DNA from: Alligator mississippiensis
Lineage: Eukaryota; Chordata; Crocodylia; Alligatoridae
NCBI RefSeq assembly: GCF_030867095.1
Contig: NC_081831.1
Coordinates: forward strand, 20,064,001 to 20,128,000
Length of the DNA: 64,000 bases
Direction: 5' to 3'
The notes beneath the pieces are model-generated. The model did not search any database and was not told the DNA's origin. It was given only the letters and a program-made list of their open reading frames with translations. The translations under genes and the position numbers were made by a program. Below, in pieces: positions 52,206 to 63,700 of this stretch (position 1 is the first letter of the stretch; every line of letters begins with the position of its first letter).

Positions 52206-54693
52206 CCATAACAGCTGACACAGGGACAGGAGGACAGAGGGGTGTGTGGCTCTAGCAAAGAATTCACTATCTTTGGAACTCCAATGGTTCTTGCTACTGA
52301 AATGTTAAGAAATTGCAGTTACAGAATATGAATTACAAGCAATAATCAGATTGCTGAATCTCGACTTCTGCAGATGACCCCAGCTGCATTGACAGCAATT
52401 AGCATCCACATTATTACTATTATTTTTAATTTCCTGCAAGTGAAAAATATATGTGGTAATTAAAGAAACAGCCAAACTTGGACCTGGATGGTGCTACTAC
52501 CCACTAAAACACTTTCAAGAGTAACCAACTCCCTGGAGGCCTATCATAGGCATTAAGGATTATTGCTAGTTGGCAGAAAAGACTATCATGCAAGCTGAGC
52601 TGGGTTAATGGTGCATTATGGGCATCAGTTGGTCCAAGATGCATGATCTAGGAAGTTCCTAGAAACCTTTGATGGCAGAAAAACTAGAAGCAGCAAGGGT
52701 TTCAACAGACATTTGTCTACACAATATAATATGCATATTTGAAATTCATACACTGGCAAAATGAGCTGTTAGTATCACATTACGGGAAGAGTGTTGCTAC
52801 AGAGGTATTAGAGGTGGCAATTTTATTTCAGCCTAGGTTCTACAAAGAGCTACAGAGTATGGATGTTTGTGACACTGTCTGCACATGCACTGAACAGCAT
52901 CATGCAAATACCAGCATGCACATTGCAGTGAACAGAGTACTGTACCTTTGTGTTGCAAAGAAACTTACACAGAAGATGTATTGTCACTTCCAAATGCACG
53001 TCCTTTAAGCAAAATGAACTAGATGTAATCACTCAGTAGTCAGCTAGGCTCCTTTTCCTTCATCTTTACCCTCTTTTGTGCTGCCACAAAATAGTTTTGG
53101 GGGGGAGTTTTTGGAAAGTGACTTGTGGTGGAACTCCTCACAGCAGTTCCCCATCACCATAAGTTTTGACTGGGGTGGAGGGAACAATGCTTTGTTTCTC
53201 AGCAGTCCTGGATAGCTTCAAACCCAAGGTGGGACCTTTGTAATGTAGTGATAGGCTTGGTGGCCAACCCCACACTGTCAATGCTTTAAAGGCAGCGGAG
53301 TCAGAGAGAAATGCACTTCTGTAAAGAAAATGAACCCTGGTCTCCTCACACGTCTAGTGCTTTGACACTAGGAACTGCACTGACTCAAATGGGAGTACTT
53401 CTGCTTTACACTGGCATAAAAGAGGAAAATCAGGCCTAACAGTGGAAAAGCAGGATGCCAAATTCCCCACCAACCTTACCCTAGGTGAAGCCTGAAGCCA
53501 TCAAACCAGCCCCACTAGACTGCACAGGAGTCTAAGGTACACTAGAGCCCATCTCCAATTGATGGGCTTGGCCCAGGACCCCAAGTTTTTTCTCCTCCTA
53601 GAAAAGATGCAAGACACTTCCACAGGGCTCTCTTAGTTCTCTGTGGATTTCTCTGTGTAGGGAATCATTGTACCCTGCTTAAATCAGATGCTCCAAGCAA
53701 ACTGGTCTCATTACCAGCCCTGTCAGTAGGACTTCTTCACTGCTTGAAAGAGTGGACAAAATATTGGGACGGAACAAAAGGAAGGTGAGAGAAAAACTAT
53801 ATAAAAGGAGGGCAGGGGAGTGGACTACAGCTGAGGAAAGGGAAATTCAGGCTGGGGTCAGGGATTTTCCTAGTGATCAGGGACATGGCCAATGCACTGG
53901 ACAACTGACTGTTCCTGCCCTGGGAAGGGAAAGCTGGCTGGGCCTCAGGAACTGGTCTGCTCTCCTGGGCTGCTGCCACACACTGTGCTCCGGAGAGGAC
54001 GTGCCACTGACAAAGCTTGGCCTTAACTTTTGTCTCCCCAAGCCCGAGGGCAATGCTACAGGACTCTGCAGAATAACCACCTAAGAAGCATCTAATAACT
54101 CACTCTGCCTGCACTGCACATAGTCAACCCCTTTTATTTAAATCTTAGACTCCAGCTCCATCTCCTGGTAGCTTCAGGAAACACATTGGAGCATTCAGAA
54201 GGCCATGGACAGGCCTCACATTTGTAGTGCTAAGTAAACACATCCTCATGGTGCTACAAAAAGTGAGCATACAGCTATTCAAGCTGCTTGTAGCACTACA
54301 AAGAGGGCAAAAGCGCTACAAAACAGTACCTCTTTCAAAGAGGACTTCTCAGGTTTGTAATGCTACACTTAACACTGGGCCAGTTACACATAGGGCTACA
54401 GGGGTCACTAGCTGTGCTGGCCCTGGTGTCTGCCCACCTGCCTGGTTCCACCGATCAGCTGATTGGCAGGGTGGGAGGGGGAGCTGCAGGGTGGAGTGTG
54501 GGGGTGTTAGGGTTAGGGTGAGTGAATTCCCACTGCAACTCCTGGTGCCACTACAAGAGCTGGGGCTCTGGCAGCAGCATCCCCAGGGGTGGTGGGGGCA
54601 AGCTGGGCAGTTCTCCCCATACCTGTCACCCCCACACACTGCAGGGAGCCTATCTTTGGCAGAGACTGCTTTTCAGAAGCTGAGAACTGATTG

Positions 54694-54740
54694 CTGACAA
54701 CCTGCCCTTTGCCCTGGCAGGGTAGAAGGCAGGTTGTCAG
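54694..54740. repeat. Perfect 13-bp inverted repeat
   Basis: ctgacaacctgcc (54694-54706) and ggcaggttgtcag (54728-54740), with a 21-nt loop that itself contains 'gccctggcagggt'. Probably the core of a foldback element. Confidence 0.7.
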
Positions 54741-55759
54741 TGACTGGGCTCCCCTGGGGGCAGGGGGACCCAAGGACAAGCCCCTCTCACCCCTCCTCCC
54801 TCCCCCAGGGCTGGAGAGGCCAGCCTTTTCCCTTGATGCAACTTTGGAGCTTTCCAGTCAGGACTGCTTGCCCCGACAGAGGTATATTTCTGAAGTGCTA
54901 CAGAGTACCAAGGCATTTTGGTGCCTTGGGTACAAATGAATGCCTGTTCATACCTGTAGTTTCTTTTGAGGCTATAATTTTATCAGCAATTGCCACTGAA
55001 AATGAATCAAACCAAGATGCACTGTCCATGATGAAACAAGGTGAGCAACCAGAAATGCTTGGCCAAGGTCAGTGCTCCAACTACACAGAGTAAGAGGCTG
55101 TCTGCTCCAAAAATCCAGTGCGAGAGAGCTCTGCCTCTGATTCTCCCAGCCTGGAAGAAACCCCAACTACATAGCTGTGCCTTTTCTGTTTCTTGGACAG
55201 CATATGGATTTACTCCCTGACAGTCAGCGCCTTTGCCTCGTGTGCTCATATCCAAAGGATGCAGTGTGGTTAGAGGCATGGCCACAACTACCATCTAGAC
55301 CCTCTGAAAGGCCCCATGGCCCATCAGCTCTGCACAACTCTGCTGCAGAGACCCCTGAGGGGCAAAGTAATTATCCTGGGAGGTAGAAACTGTGTGGAAA
55401 GCACCTGCCAGGAAGTTGCAGCCTGAAGAGAATAGAGAGAAACAAGGGAAGGGCCTGCTCCACCCTGGAGCTGAAGAGATTTTTTTTAATTTCCATTTTG
55501 CAAAGTGGAAGGTGAGAGCTTAACTGGGCTGAGGACCAAGGAACAATGCATGGAGACAAAGACCCTGCTCTGAGAAGCTGCAAAGCACTCGCCAGGACTG
55601 GCAGGCGTGAGACGTACCTCCAAGTAAGGGGATAAATAGACATCACCAGATGCTGCAGATCAGCTGTGCCAGGATGTGACCCAGCACAGCTGATCCACTA
55701 TACTGGGTCAAATGCACACCACCCTCTGTTCCACCCATTGATTCTGTGGGACAGCACAT

Positions 55760-55848
55760 ACAGAGATGCATCCCCAGGAATCTCTGGGGTGTAAGCTTTC
55801 ACCACTTACAGAGACATGCCCCAGAGATTCTCAGGGGTGCATCTCTGT
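55760..55848. repeat. Foldback repeat, 30-bp arms
   Basis: The arm 55760-55789 (acagagatgcatcccc...) pairs with 55819-55848 (...gcatctctgt) with a few mismatches around a 29-nt loop. Confidence 0.75.
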
Positions 55849-56048
55849 AAGTGGGGAAAGCCAGGCAGGCATGCCCAGGGGGGGCAGGGGCCTGATTCTT
55901 CAAAGGAATTCCTGGGTCCTGTAGGACCAGGCCTTGCAAGCCCCAGGAGCACCAGCCCATGGTAGCTGGAGAGCACAGGCAGCTCCAGGCTGCCCGTGCT
56001 CTCCCATCATAAAGCAAATAGACATCCATTGCAAAAAGAAGAGCACAA

Positions 56049-56054
56049 TTTATT
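56049..56054 (-). promoter_or_regulatory. Candidate poly(A) signal for the TEX47-like gene
   Basis: TTTATT on the + strand, i.e. AATAAA on the minus strand, about 600 bp beyond the stop at 56658. It is the first canonical hexamer noticed downstream of that gene. Confidence 0.4.
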
Positions 56055-56657
56055 ACTACTTTTTGCTGTAATCACAAAGGCAGTGATGGTGTGACAAAGG
56101 GCATGTGCATATTTTTGCTTTTCCTCTGTGCCACCATAAACATTGTTAGTGACACAAAGGTGATGGCTGTGTCCATTCTTAGAGGGCCTCCATATCAGGG
56201 ATGGGCTAGACCAGTTTAGTCTCTGCGCCTCAGCTGCACTCTGCATGCAGAGGCAGGAGGGGTCTCCACTGCACATTTTCTGTGCTAGGGGAAAGTCTGC
56301 AGACTTTCAAAGGCAAAGGATATTTTTTTCTGCTTTCTTTGTAGGCCATGCCCCAGGTCATGCTGAAGCAGTGACCCAGACTCCAAGCCTCAGGCACAGA
56401 AGGAACAGGGCACAAGCAGTGGCTGTACAACCACCAGCCCCCACAACTCTCCACAGGAGGAAGGAGAGCTCCTGTTCAGCTAGCACAGAGTTTGCAGCAG
56501 AACTAAGACCAGCTTGGCTTAGGCATGAGATACCACGAACAGAAAACATCCCAGCAGGCCAGTATTCTGAAAATGGCACTAGTGGATGGGGGTGACATGG
56601 CAGTGCAAACATTTTCTGTGCTCCAAATCTGGCACCAGCATATCCTTTCTGCAACTA

Positions 56658-57059
56658 TCATACAGGGACAGTGAAAACAACCTTGGAAAAGGGCACGGGT
56701 TTTTTGTGTGGCTTTAGGAAGCCCCATACAAAAGGTTGGGCCTGGGGACGGTCTGTGGTTCTGGATGTACCAAGCCCATTCAGACTGGCTTCTGTCACAA
56801 TGGAGCTGTCAGAGACCAGAGGCCCAAGGGGCTTGGAGACCTCAGGCACAACCCTGTGCAGCCCAACACTGTTTGCACAAAATACTGCCGGCAGGAACAT
56901 ACCTGAGTCCATGAGGATGTTTAAGGGGGAGTCATAGGCTTGCAGGAACTGGTCAGGGCTCAGGAGATCTCTGCACTCTAGGAGGTGACAGATGGTGTCC
57001 TGGGGAATTATCAAGTCAGGGACCTTCTGCAGAACCCCGTCAGGGAGGTTCTGGGGGCT
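56658..57059 (-). CDS. TEX47-like last coding exon
   Basis: Acceptor (minus) 'cttctgattttcag'. Encodes SPQNLPDGVLQKVPDLIIPQ, DTICHLLECRDLLSPDQFLQ and AYDSPLNILMDSG, matching the C-terminal block of TEX47. The frame continues through MFLPAVFCANSVGLHRV to a TGA at 56658-56660. A strong donor-like CTCAG|gtatgt at 56903/56902, right after MDS, offers another end, but I found no convincing following exon. Confidence 0.8.
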   Translation of the reverse strand, partial: SPQNLPDGVLQKVPDLIIPQDTICHLLECRDLLSPDQFLQAYDSPLNILMDSGMFLPAVFCANSVGLHRVVPEVSKPLGPLVSDSSIVTEASLNGLGTSRTTDRPQAQPFVWGFLKPHKKPVPFSKVVFTVPV

Positions 57060-60000
57060 CTGAAAATCAGAAGAGTCAGGAAAGCTCTCAGTCACTCAAT
57101 CCAAGCCATAAACATAATAAAGACTGCTTCTGCTACCCCATCAGGATAGCTGATGACTCTACCACCAGCCTGACACAGTCCACTGCTGAGAATGAGGGCT
57201 GCCATGCAGTTAACACTGAAATTGTAAGCACCAGGACCAGTCAGTGAGATGCAATCAACCCAGTGACAGCAATTCCTGGATTTGGGGTGTCCCAAGAACT
57301 TACCTAAAGAGGGGTCCAGAGAGTGCTCCTACACTGAATAAGATGTGTCATGGCCTGTCACTTACCTTGGGGTATTTCCACAGGTGCATGCCCAGTTTCA
57401 GTAGCATTGCCACGCATTCGCCAATGATGCTCTCAAGAGGCTCTTCACGTGATGTGTCATAGCCCAGGTGCCTTCCCGGTACATTCAGCACCTTGTAATT
57501 CCACTGTTGAAAGAGCCTGGAGGGGATATTATGGGACACCACCAGGATCTTGGGATCCAGGACGAGGGCCCTGGGACAGGTTGGGAGAGAAGAACTCAAA
57601 AGCAGGCACAGAGAGGATGCATTTCCCACTTCTACTGGGAACAAGGAAGGAGCACACTCTACCAGCTGGCTTTGCCGACATGCAAACATGGCACCATGCA
57701 AATGATGTTGTTGTGGCTATTTGCACAGCCCTTAGCCTGCCCTGCAGGGTAGATGGAGGTACCTGGGTTTTGTGTGCCAATATTGCATAGGTACCTACAT
57801 TTAGGGTTCCTCTGATTCTGTCCAAAATATTGAGTTTTGCAATGAAAAATGAGGAGGTTTAGTTTCCATTAGAATTTTGTGTGCAGAAAAAACATCTTTC
57901 AGTCAGCTCCAATGCCAACAATATTCAGCAGCTGGTTTTAGTCAGGACTCCTCCTCATCCTCTTGTGATCTATTAGGGAGCCAAAGAGCTCAGCCACCTC
58001 ATCACCCTGGCAGGAGAAAGGTGCAAACCCTTTCTTTCCTCGTTTCACCTACAAAGGACATCAGAGAGCTCTTGTGTGCAGCAAGCTCTCAGCTGGGAAC
58101 CTGCAGGCCCAGCAGATCATTGCTGAGACCTGCTCCCCAGCTGGTTTGGGAATGCCCAGTATTGCTGAAACCTGAACCAGTGTGTCCCCAGTTGCAGGAG
58201 CCATTCCTCTAAGTCAGGGGTGTCCCAGGCTCAGTTCCCATGAACCATCCAACCAGGATCATCCTTGCCCCTCGCTCCCAAGGGAATGTGGTGACATGCT
58301 GAATGTAGGCATTTGAAGACCCTCAGTCTAATGGCTGAAGAGACCTCACCTCTGCCCATGCTGGTGCATGTCTCTGAGGTCCCGCAGGATGGAGTAAAGC
58401 ACATCACTGGAGGACTAAAAGAGAACTTGTTAGTGTCTCAGACACACCTTGTCTTGTTGGACCCATCGCTCCTGGTGCAACACCAAGAATGCTCCCTCAG
58501 ATCCCAGGGCTTTGAGCCTTGGCTTTGCTGTGGATGGCTCCAGCAAAGGTGCCCAAGCTTTGAGCACAGCTCTGGCTGACCCTTCCACCAGCTACCACTA
58601 GGCCTGGGGGGAAGAAGGAATTCAGGGCATCATGGCACAGAGACCAGCTCCAAGAGAGATGGTCCAGGCCTTTTCAGATTCCTGAGGAAGGGGCCATGGT
58701 GGGGATGGGTGGAGGTATGTGTGAAGGACTCTGGGGCTGGGCAGGGAATGGAGAAGAGCCCTGAGGGTATAGGATAGGGCCTTAGATCCCAGGGTCACCA
58801 CCCTGCACTGCCGCATCCCAGGGGCAGGGCCAGAAAGGGGAGGGGAGGCAGGAGCTCCCCTCTGTGAGCTGCACAGGTGCCACTGGCTAGCCAGACGTGG
58901 GGAGAAGCTCACATGTGGCAGCCACTGCTGCCACCCACCGCCCCATGCCACAATGTGCGAGCCCCCCCACTCTGCGTCTGGCTGCCATCCTCCCACCACC
59001 AACTCTGTGTCCACCCGCCGCCACCAGAAGGGGTACACTCCTTAAAAAAGGTTGAAAACCCCTGTAGTAGAGGGTTAAGCGGATGTGCACAGCACCCTAG
59101 GCACAGGGAACAGAGCTGACCATGGCCTTTTGCCATTCCCAGAGAAGTTCTGGCTGGGTGGCTCCTCAGGGATATGCCCTGTCTCTGTCCCTTTCTCCCA
59201 CTTGTTTAATAATTCCTGTCTATCTGCATGGCACTGGTTGCCAAAGCCATAATGCCAACAGTTACCAAGGCCACCCCATGGGCCAAGTCCCTGAGATGTC
59301 TGTGCCCTGTGCCCTGAGTGTTCTTGGTATTCCTGGGGTTTTTGCCCAGCAGTTGTATATATGTATGCCAGTATGACATGGGCATTTGGGAAATCTTTGA
59401 GTAAATCACTGTGAACAAAGGGGACTGGGCTTGATAGCCCTTAATGCTCTTCCGGTCCTATGTTCCTAAATGGCTAGACTTACTGAGTATTCCCTGTCCA
59501 CACCAGGTACCAGTGGTAGGGCTGACTGTCCCCAAGAGCACCACGTTCTGATAGTTATATGGACCTCTCTGCTCTGGGCCAAGTCCTGACAGTGACCAAG
59601 ACTGCAAACCATATTGCCTGCCAGCAATTACCACGTCTTGTTAATCCCATGCATACCTCCACGGTGTGGACAACGTAGGTTGGGTAGAGCAGCAAAAGGC
59701 CTGTAACACCTTCCCCGTGGTAGTAGCGCTGCAGACTCAGGAACAGGTGCTCCCAGTACTCTGCAGAGACCACACCCCAGTGTTGGCTGGCTGAGCAGAC
59801 CCCCCCCTCCCCCAGCATAACCAGACAGCACCTTCTTCCCCACCCAACAGCAGCCCAGCTCCCTTCTCCGGTCTTCAGGGAGGAATGCCCCAGGTGTCCC
59901 TGCTGCCCCCTGTCCTCCCACGTCCTATTCGGAGAATGGGGAGGAGAGAGGACCATTCTTTGGCACAGTGATCTCTTCTGGTCAGTGTGGGAACTTGCAG

Positions 60001-60797
60001 GCACCTGATGGGAAGTTCATGAGCAGAGGAGGCAAGTCTTTCATTTTGGTTTTGAAATCATGCTGAAATCAGGAGGGGAAGAGTCTTTCATTTTGAACTG
60101 ACTCAACAGAAATACTTTCACTTGTTTTGGTAAAATGAAAAAAAAGCAGGAACAATTATTTCAGCGGAACAGTTCCCTGCCAACACAGGGGACTGACTCT
60201 ATGGCCCAGGAAGTCCTTTCCAGTCCTAATATATTCCTTTAGAAGGTGATTTTTTTTGTGGGGTGGAAAGCTGGAAAGGGGAAGGGGCAAAAAGCCTGAG
60301 AAGGTGACCTGGGGGAGCCCTGCAGCTCAGGGATTACTTCCTTTGAACCCCAGTGACTCCAGTACTACTGCTCTAGGGTGGGCAACCCTCACTGCTGTCA
60401 TGCCAGCGTGGCTGTGCTGGGACAAGGAAGGTATCTGCAGACCCCTTCCAGCTCTAGGATGTAGGAGCCTTTGCAAAAGCAGCCCCCCACTGCTTGCAGA
60501 GTGTGGGCAGTAGTCGGGAGAGGGAGTGCCCTCAGCAGCCGATCCAAATAGCTGTGTGTTTTGTTGCCACCTGGTCCATTACTCACCATGCCAGAACCAG
60601 GCAGAGCTGGCCAGACATTTCCAAGAAATTCAACCTTTGAGGCTATATGGTATGTTGTGTGTTAAATGTTTGGTGTCTGTCCTGTGGACCAATGTCTACT
60701 GGAAAAACAAGACAGAATCTTTACCTGCTAAATTCCTCTTGTCAGCCAGGTCTGGGGAGATCTTAGCCAGAAATATCAGCCTGTGGAGAAGAGATTT
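56658..60797 (-). CDS. TEX47-like protein (BLUF-like fold), multi-exon, 5'-partial
   Basis: Five exons on the minus strand join in phase: 60797-60725, 59760-59657, 58414-58350, 57570-57366 and 57059-56658. The product (282 residues without its N-terminus) contains KSLLHRLIFLAKIS, YWEHLFLSLQRYYHGEGVTG, VVHTVESSSDVLYSILRDL, KILVVSHNIPSRLFQQW and PDLIIPQDTICHLLECRD. These follow, in order, the remembered human TEX47 (LLHRLFLISKIAE, EYYEQLFQSLQKF, VLVVSHNIPTRLFMQW, PELLLPEQIIKYL, ...TLDSEVVWPAP). TEX47 is a testis-expressed protein with a BLUF-like domain and no known biochemical role. The first exon, with the start codon, was not found to the window's right edge. The last exon runs about 75 residues past the usual TEX47 end. 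The gene converges on ARHGAP44. It could be a TEX47 orthologue at a new place or a separate paralogue; the second seems likelier. Confidence 0.82.
57366..57570 (-). CDS. TEX47-like exon with the VVSHNIP motif
   Basis: Acceptor (minus) 'cccaacctgtcccag', donor AAG|gtaagt, 205 nt, phase 2 in and 0 out. Encodes ALVLDPKILVVSHNIPSRLF, QQWNYKVLNVPGRHLGYDTS and CVAMLLKLGMHLWKYPK. VVSHNIPSRLFQQW is the most recognisable TEX47 block. Confidence 0.92.
58350..58414 (-). CDS. TEX47-like exon, SSSDVLYSILRDL
   Basis: Acceptor (minus) 'agttctcttttag', donor AG|gtgagg, 65 nt, phase 0 in and 2 out. Encodes SSSDVLYSILRDLRDMHQHG Q plus two bases of Arg. Aligns with ESSSGTLYKILLDY of human TEX47. Confidence 0.9.
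59657..59760 (-). CDS. TEX47-like exon, YWEHLF...HTVE
   Basis: Acceptor (minus) 'gtggtctctgcag', donor GAG|gtatgc, 104 nt, phase 1 in and 0 out. Encodes (E)YWEHLFLSLQRYYHGEG then VTGLLLLYPTYVVHTVE. VTGLLL-YP-ss-HxxE is the BLUF-like beta-strand core. Confidence 0.92.
60725..60797 (-). CDS. TEX47-like exon, KSLLHRLIFLAKIS
   Basis: Acceptor (minus) 'ctttttctctttccatctag', donor GCAG|gtaaag, 73 nt. Encodes KSLLHRLIFLAKISPDLADK and RNLA with a split Glu. Aligns with NFLLHRLFLISKIAE of human TEX47. The acceptor at 60798 was preferred to the nearer 'ccacag' at 60781 because only the longer exon keeps the LLHR motif. Confidence 0.87.
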
Positions 60798-63700
60798 CTA
60801 GATGGAAAGAGAAAAAGGCCAATTGGAATTGGCCAGAAAGGGAAGGTTACTGAGATGGTCAGCTGTTTGGGGCCGCGACATTTGTTCTGCTCTATGTCTG
60901 TACAAAACCTAGCACAGTAGGGTCCTGGGCCGCGAGTGGGACTCCTAGCTGTCATAACACCGATAAGTATTAATTACCATATATCAACATGAGGCCCCAA
61001 GCCTGAGACACAGAGGTGGCTGGACTTTGTGCCACCCCTGACGTTTTTAATGTAACAAATTAGCCTTCCAGGAATCACAGCACTGGGTGTATCTGTTGGA
61101 TGGGCCGGCATACTCCCACATGGATCATGCATACCTGATTTGCTTTTCCAGGGTTCATTCTGTGCATAAACACACACCTCATGAGCACTGAGAGGACACA
61201 CCAAAAACAGGATCATTGGGTGCTGTATTATTGTCCTTTCAATGTTGAGGGACAGGATCTTACAAATGAGTGCACACCCCTACTCCTCTCCAGTTCATGC
61301 ATCTACCCCTCAGTTGCCCAAGGAGAAAAGAGACCAAGGTGCCAGCTTCTATTCCACCTGTTAGAAGCCTATGAGCACTTAGGTGCTTTAAGTTCTATTT
61401 TATTCCACCCCTCTGAAATTCTCCCCCCTTCCCCACTGCCTCCAAAAAAAAACTGATGGAAAAGATGGGATGCACCTCTCTGCTCCATGCTGCTTGAAGG
61501 TAAGATGTATTACAAAAGTAGATGCATTAATGGGGTTGAATGGAATCACATGTTGGCACCTAAATCCATTAGATGCCCAACAGGTAGAGAAGAACCTGGC
61601 CCATAGTTTCACAGGACACCCTCCCCTTAGCATCCAAAATGCTGCACCTTCCCAATAGCAAGTGCCCATGGAAACACCTAAGAAACATTTCAGCGCTCCT
61701 CCTGTAGCTTTATATGGGTCCAGAGTGCTATATGACCTGGAGCCTCCCCTCCCTGGCACCTCACCAAGGAGGCCAGGGACTCAGCAGGCCTGGAGCACCC
61801 CAGAGACAGTGCCCCCAGACAATCTGATGGAGGCTTGCAGGAGGTGACTGGCAGTGTGAAAGGGGAAACTGCCTTGCTTCCATTGCACAGGGAATGGATA
61901 GACCAAGCACTTTTCCCAGCGCTGAAATCAGCCAGTGACATTTATCCCTGTGCAAAGGACACAGCAGCACTGCCTAAGGCTGAATGTCACCCTCAGAGAA
62001 CAGAGACTATTGCACTAAAATAATTTCCAACCTCTTCCCTTCCAGTGGCAGAGGTAGGTGCAGCCAGGAAGTTTTATTTTGATTTGCTCTAGAAACCCTC
62101 AATAGGATTCATCATAGGCAGGTGCCTGACAGGCACAAGGCTCTTAGCAGCATCAGTCAAACATCGAGATTTTCCTTTGTCCCCAAAGAGCAAAGAATTT
62201 GCAACCAAATAACATCCACAGGCTTCTGCTGACATTTCTGTCAAGTGCCTTCTCCTGTGGAGTGAGTCAGGGCAGGAGTGGAAAGGTCCTGGAGAGCTTT
62301 CATTGCCAGAATAAGGTCACGGCTGCAAGCTGCTGTCTCAGAACATCAGTGGTGCTAATTTTAGTGCGTCCTTCAGGGAAAACAACTCAGAGGTGAGGGT
62401 GGAAAGATTTTTATACACAAAAAAGTTATTTAAAGGGTAAATATGGGATGATTATCTCTTGGACTTGCTGGCTCTAAACAGAAATGCTTTGAGATGAGAG
62501 AGGATGATGCAGTTTTAATATAATAGGGCTCAGAGACCCCAACAGAGATCAGTGCCCCATTTTGCTGGGCACTGCACATGCATTTATTTATTTATTCACT
62601 TTATATGCCACCCTTCCCAACAAGGCCCAGGCCAAGGAATCTGTATGAATGCAAAGCCAGAACCCAAACCCAGAACCCCTGCCTTCAGCCTAGTCCCTTC
62701 ACTCGAAGAGCAACCCTCCCCTTGGGAGACTTGTGTCTTTTTGCTCAGAGATGTCACTGTCTGCTTCCACATGTGTTGTTTTGAGCTGTCGTATGGCAGG
62801 GCATGCTTGAGACAGGCACTGTTGGGGATGTGGCATAGACATGCCCCTTCCAAAATGTATCTGGCAAGTAGTCCAACTACCTGTACTGTGACAGCTGTCT
62901 TTGTGGGTGGGCTCCTCTTTGTAATAGGAAGGACCCGCACAGTTTTGCACTCTGAAAAATGTCTCTTGAGAGGACTGACAGCAATCTGAATGGTGACCAC
63001 TGTCTGAGACAAACAGAGGACCCCAACATTTGGTTAGTGCTTGATTTCTCTGTCTGACTGAAGGCCTCTGTAAATGAAATATAACTGACTTCTTGAAAGA
63101 TCAGAAGGGCAATAAAGGTGGCCCAAACTGGACAAGAGGATCTGTAGCTACAAGCAAGCTGTTATTTGCCTATGGGCAGATTTTAAGGCTATCCATGGTA
63201 TGGCACCTTCTACTATGAGTAGCCCACTGACTTGCATGCATCAAATATTGACTATGCTACAAAAATCTTGCCAGCAGCACTTCAGTGAAGACACTCCCAC
63301 ACCATCAGTCAATACCACAATCCGTTCAGCACTCGGCACCTCCCCAGGGGCTCTTCATGCCCTGGTAGTGTAGCTGCTGAGTGGGGCTGGGCAAACCCAC
63401 TTCTGCCGGCTGCTGCCAGCACTCCCTGTTGCTCAGCTAAGTAAATGTTGATCTAGCCTGTGAGGAAGAGCTTCACTCTTGGGTCTACATAAAAGTTACA
63501 AGGTGCCTAGGAGCTTACATCGAAAGCCGCTCCGGGATTTGAGGCCTGAAACATCAGGAGTTTCTAGATCCAGATAGATGGAAGAAGCTCTAAAGCCCCT
63601 AAAGACATCAAGCCCAGACTAGAAGTTGAGTCCTAGAAAAGAATTGCCTTCGCCCAGATACAAGTTTAAGAGGAACAGTGCAAACTGTATTTTTACCAGC

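Larger units (their letters stand above)
50053..56040. other. Intergenic with SINE fragments and palindromes
   Basis: MIR-like stretches are at about 50440-50630 and 52095-52205. 'gggagtacttctgctttaca' and 'aaatcaggcc' near 53400 recall a common amniote repeat. Palindromes lie at 54694-54740 and 55760-55848. No gene was recognised; the open frames at 54.2-55.3 kb overlap on both strands without splice context. Confidence 0.6.
57571..60724. other. Introns of the TEX47-like gene
   Basis: Introns 57571-58349, 58415-59656 and 59761-60724. A right end of a hAT-like element ('aaggttgaaaacccctg') lies at 59048-59064, preceded by a GC-rich body from about 58800. GC-rich overlapping open frames here belong to repeats. 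57060-57365 is a further 306-bp intron with nothing notable. Confidence 0.7.

Noticed and set aside
54227-54697. 156-codon + frame
   Set aside because: GC-rich patch with equally long antisense frames; no recognised family.
58800-59064. Full hAT element in the TEX47-like intron
   Set aside because: Only a right end (aaggttgaaaacccctg) is convincing. The possible left end at 58215 has no matching flank, and the exon at 58350-58414 lies between.
60781-60786. Nearer acceptor 'ccacag' for the TEX47-like exon
   Set aside because: It would cut off the LLHR motif that aligns with TEX47; the acceptor at 60798 fits better.
62552-63012. Overlapping 145- and 138-codon frames on both strands
   Set aside because: Tested as the missing first exon of the TEX47-like gene, but neither resembles the TEX47 N-terminus.
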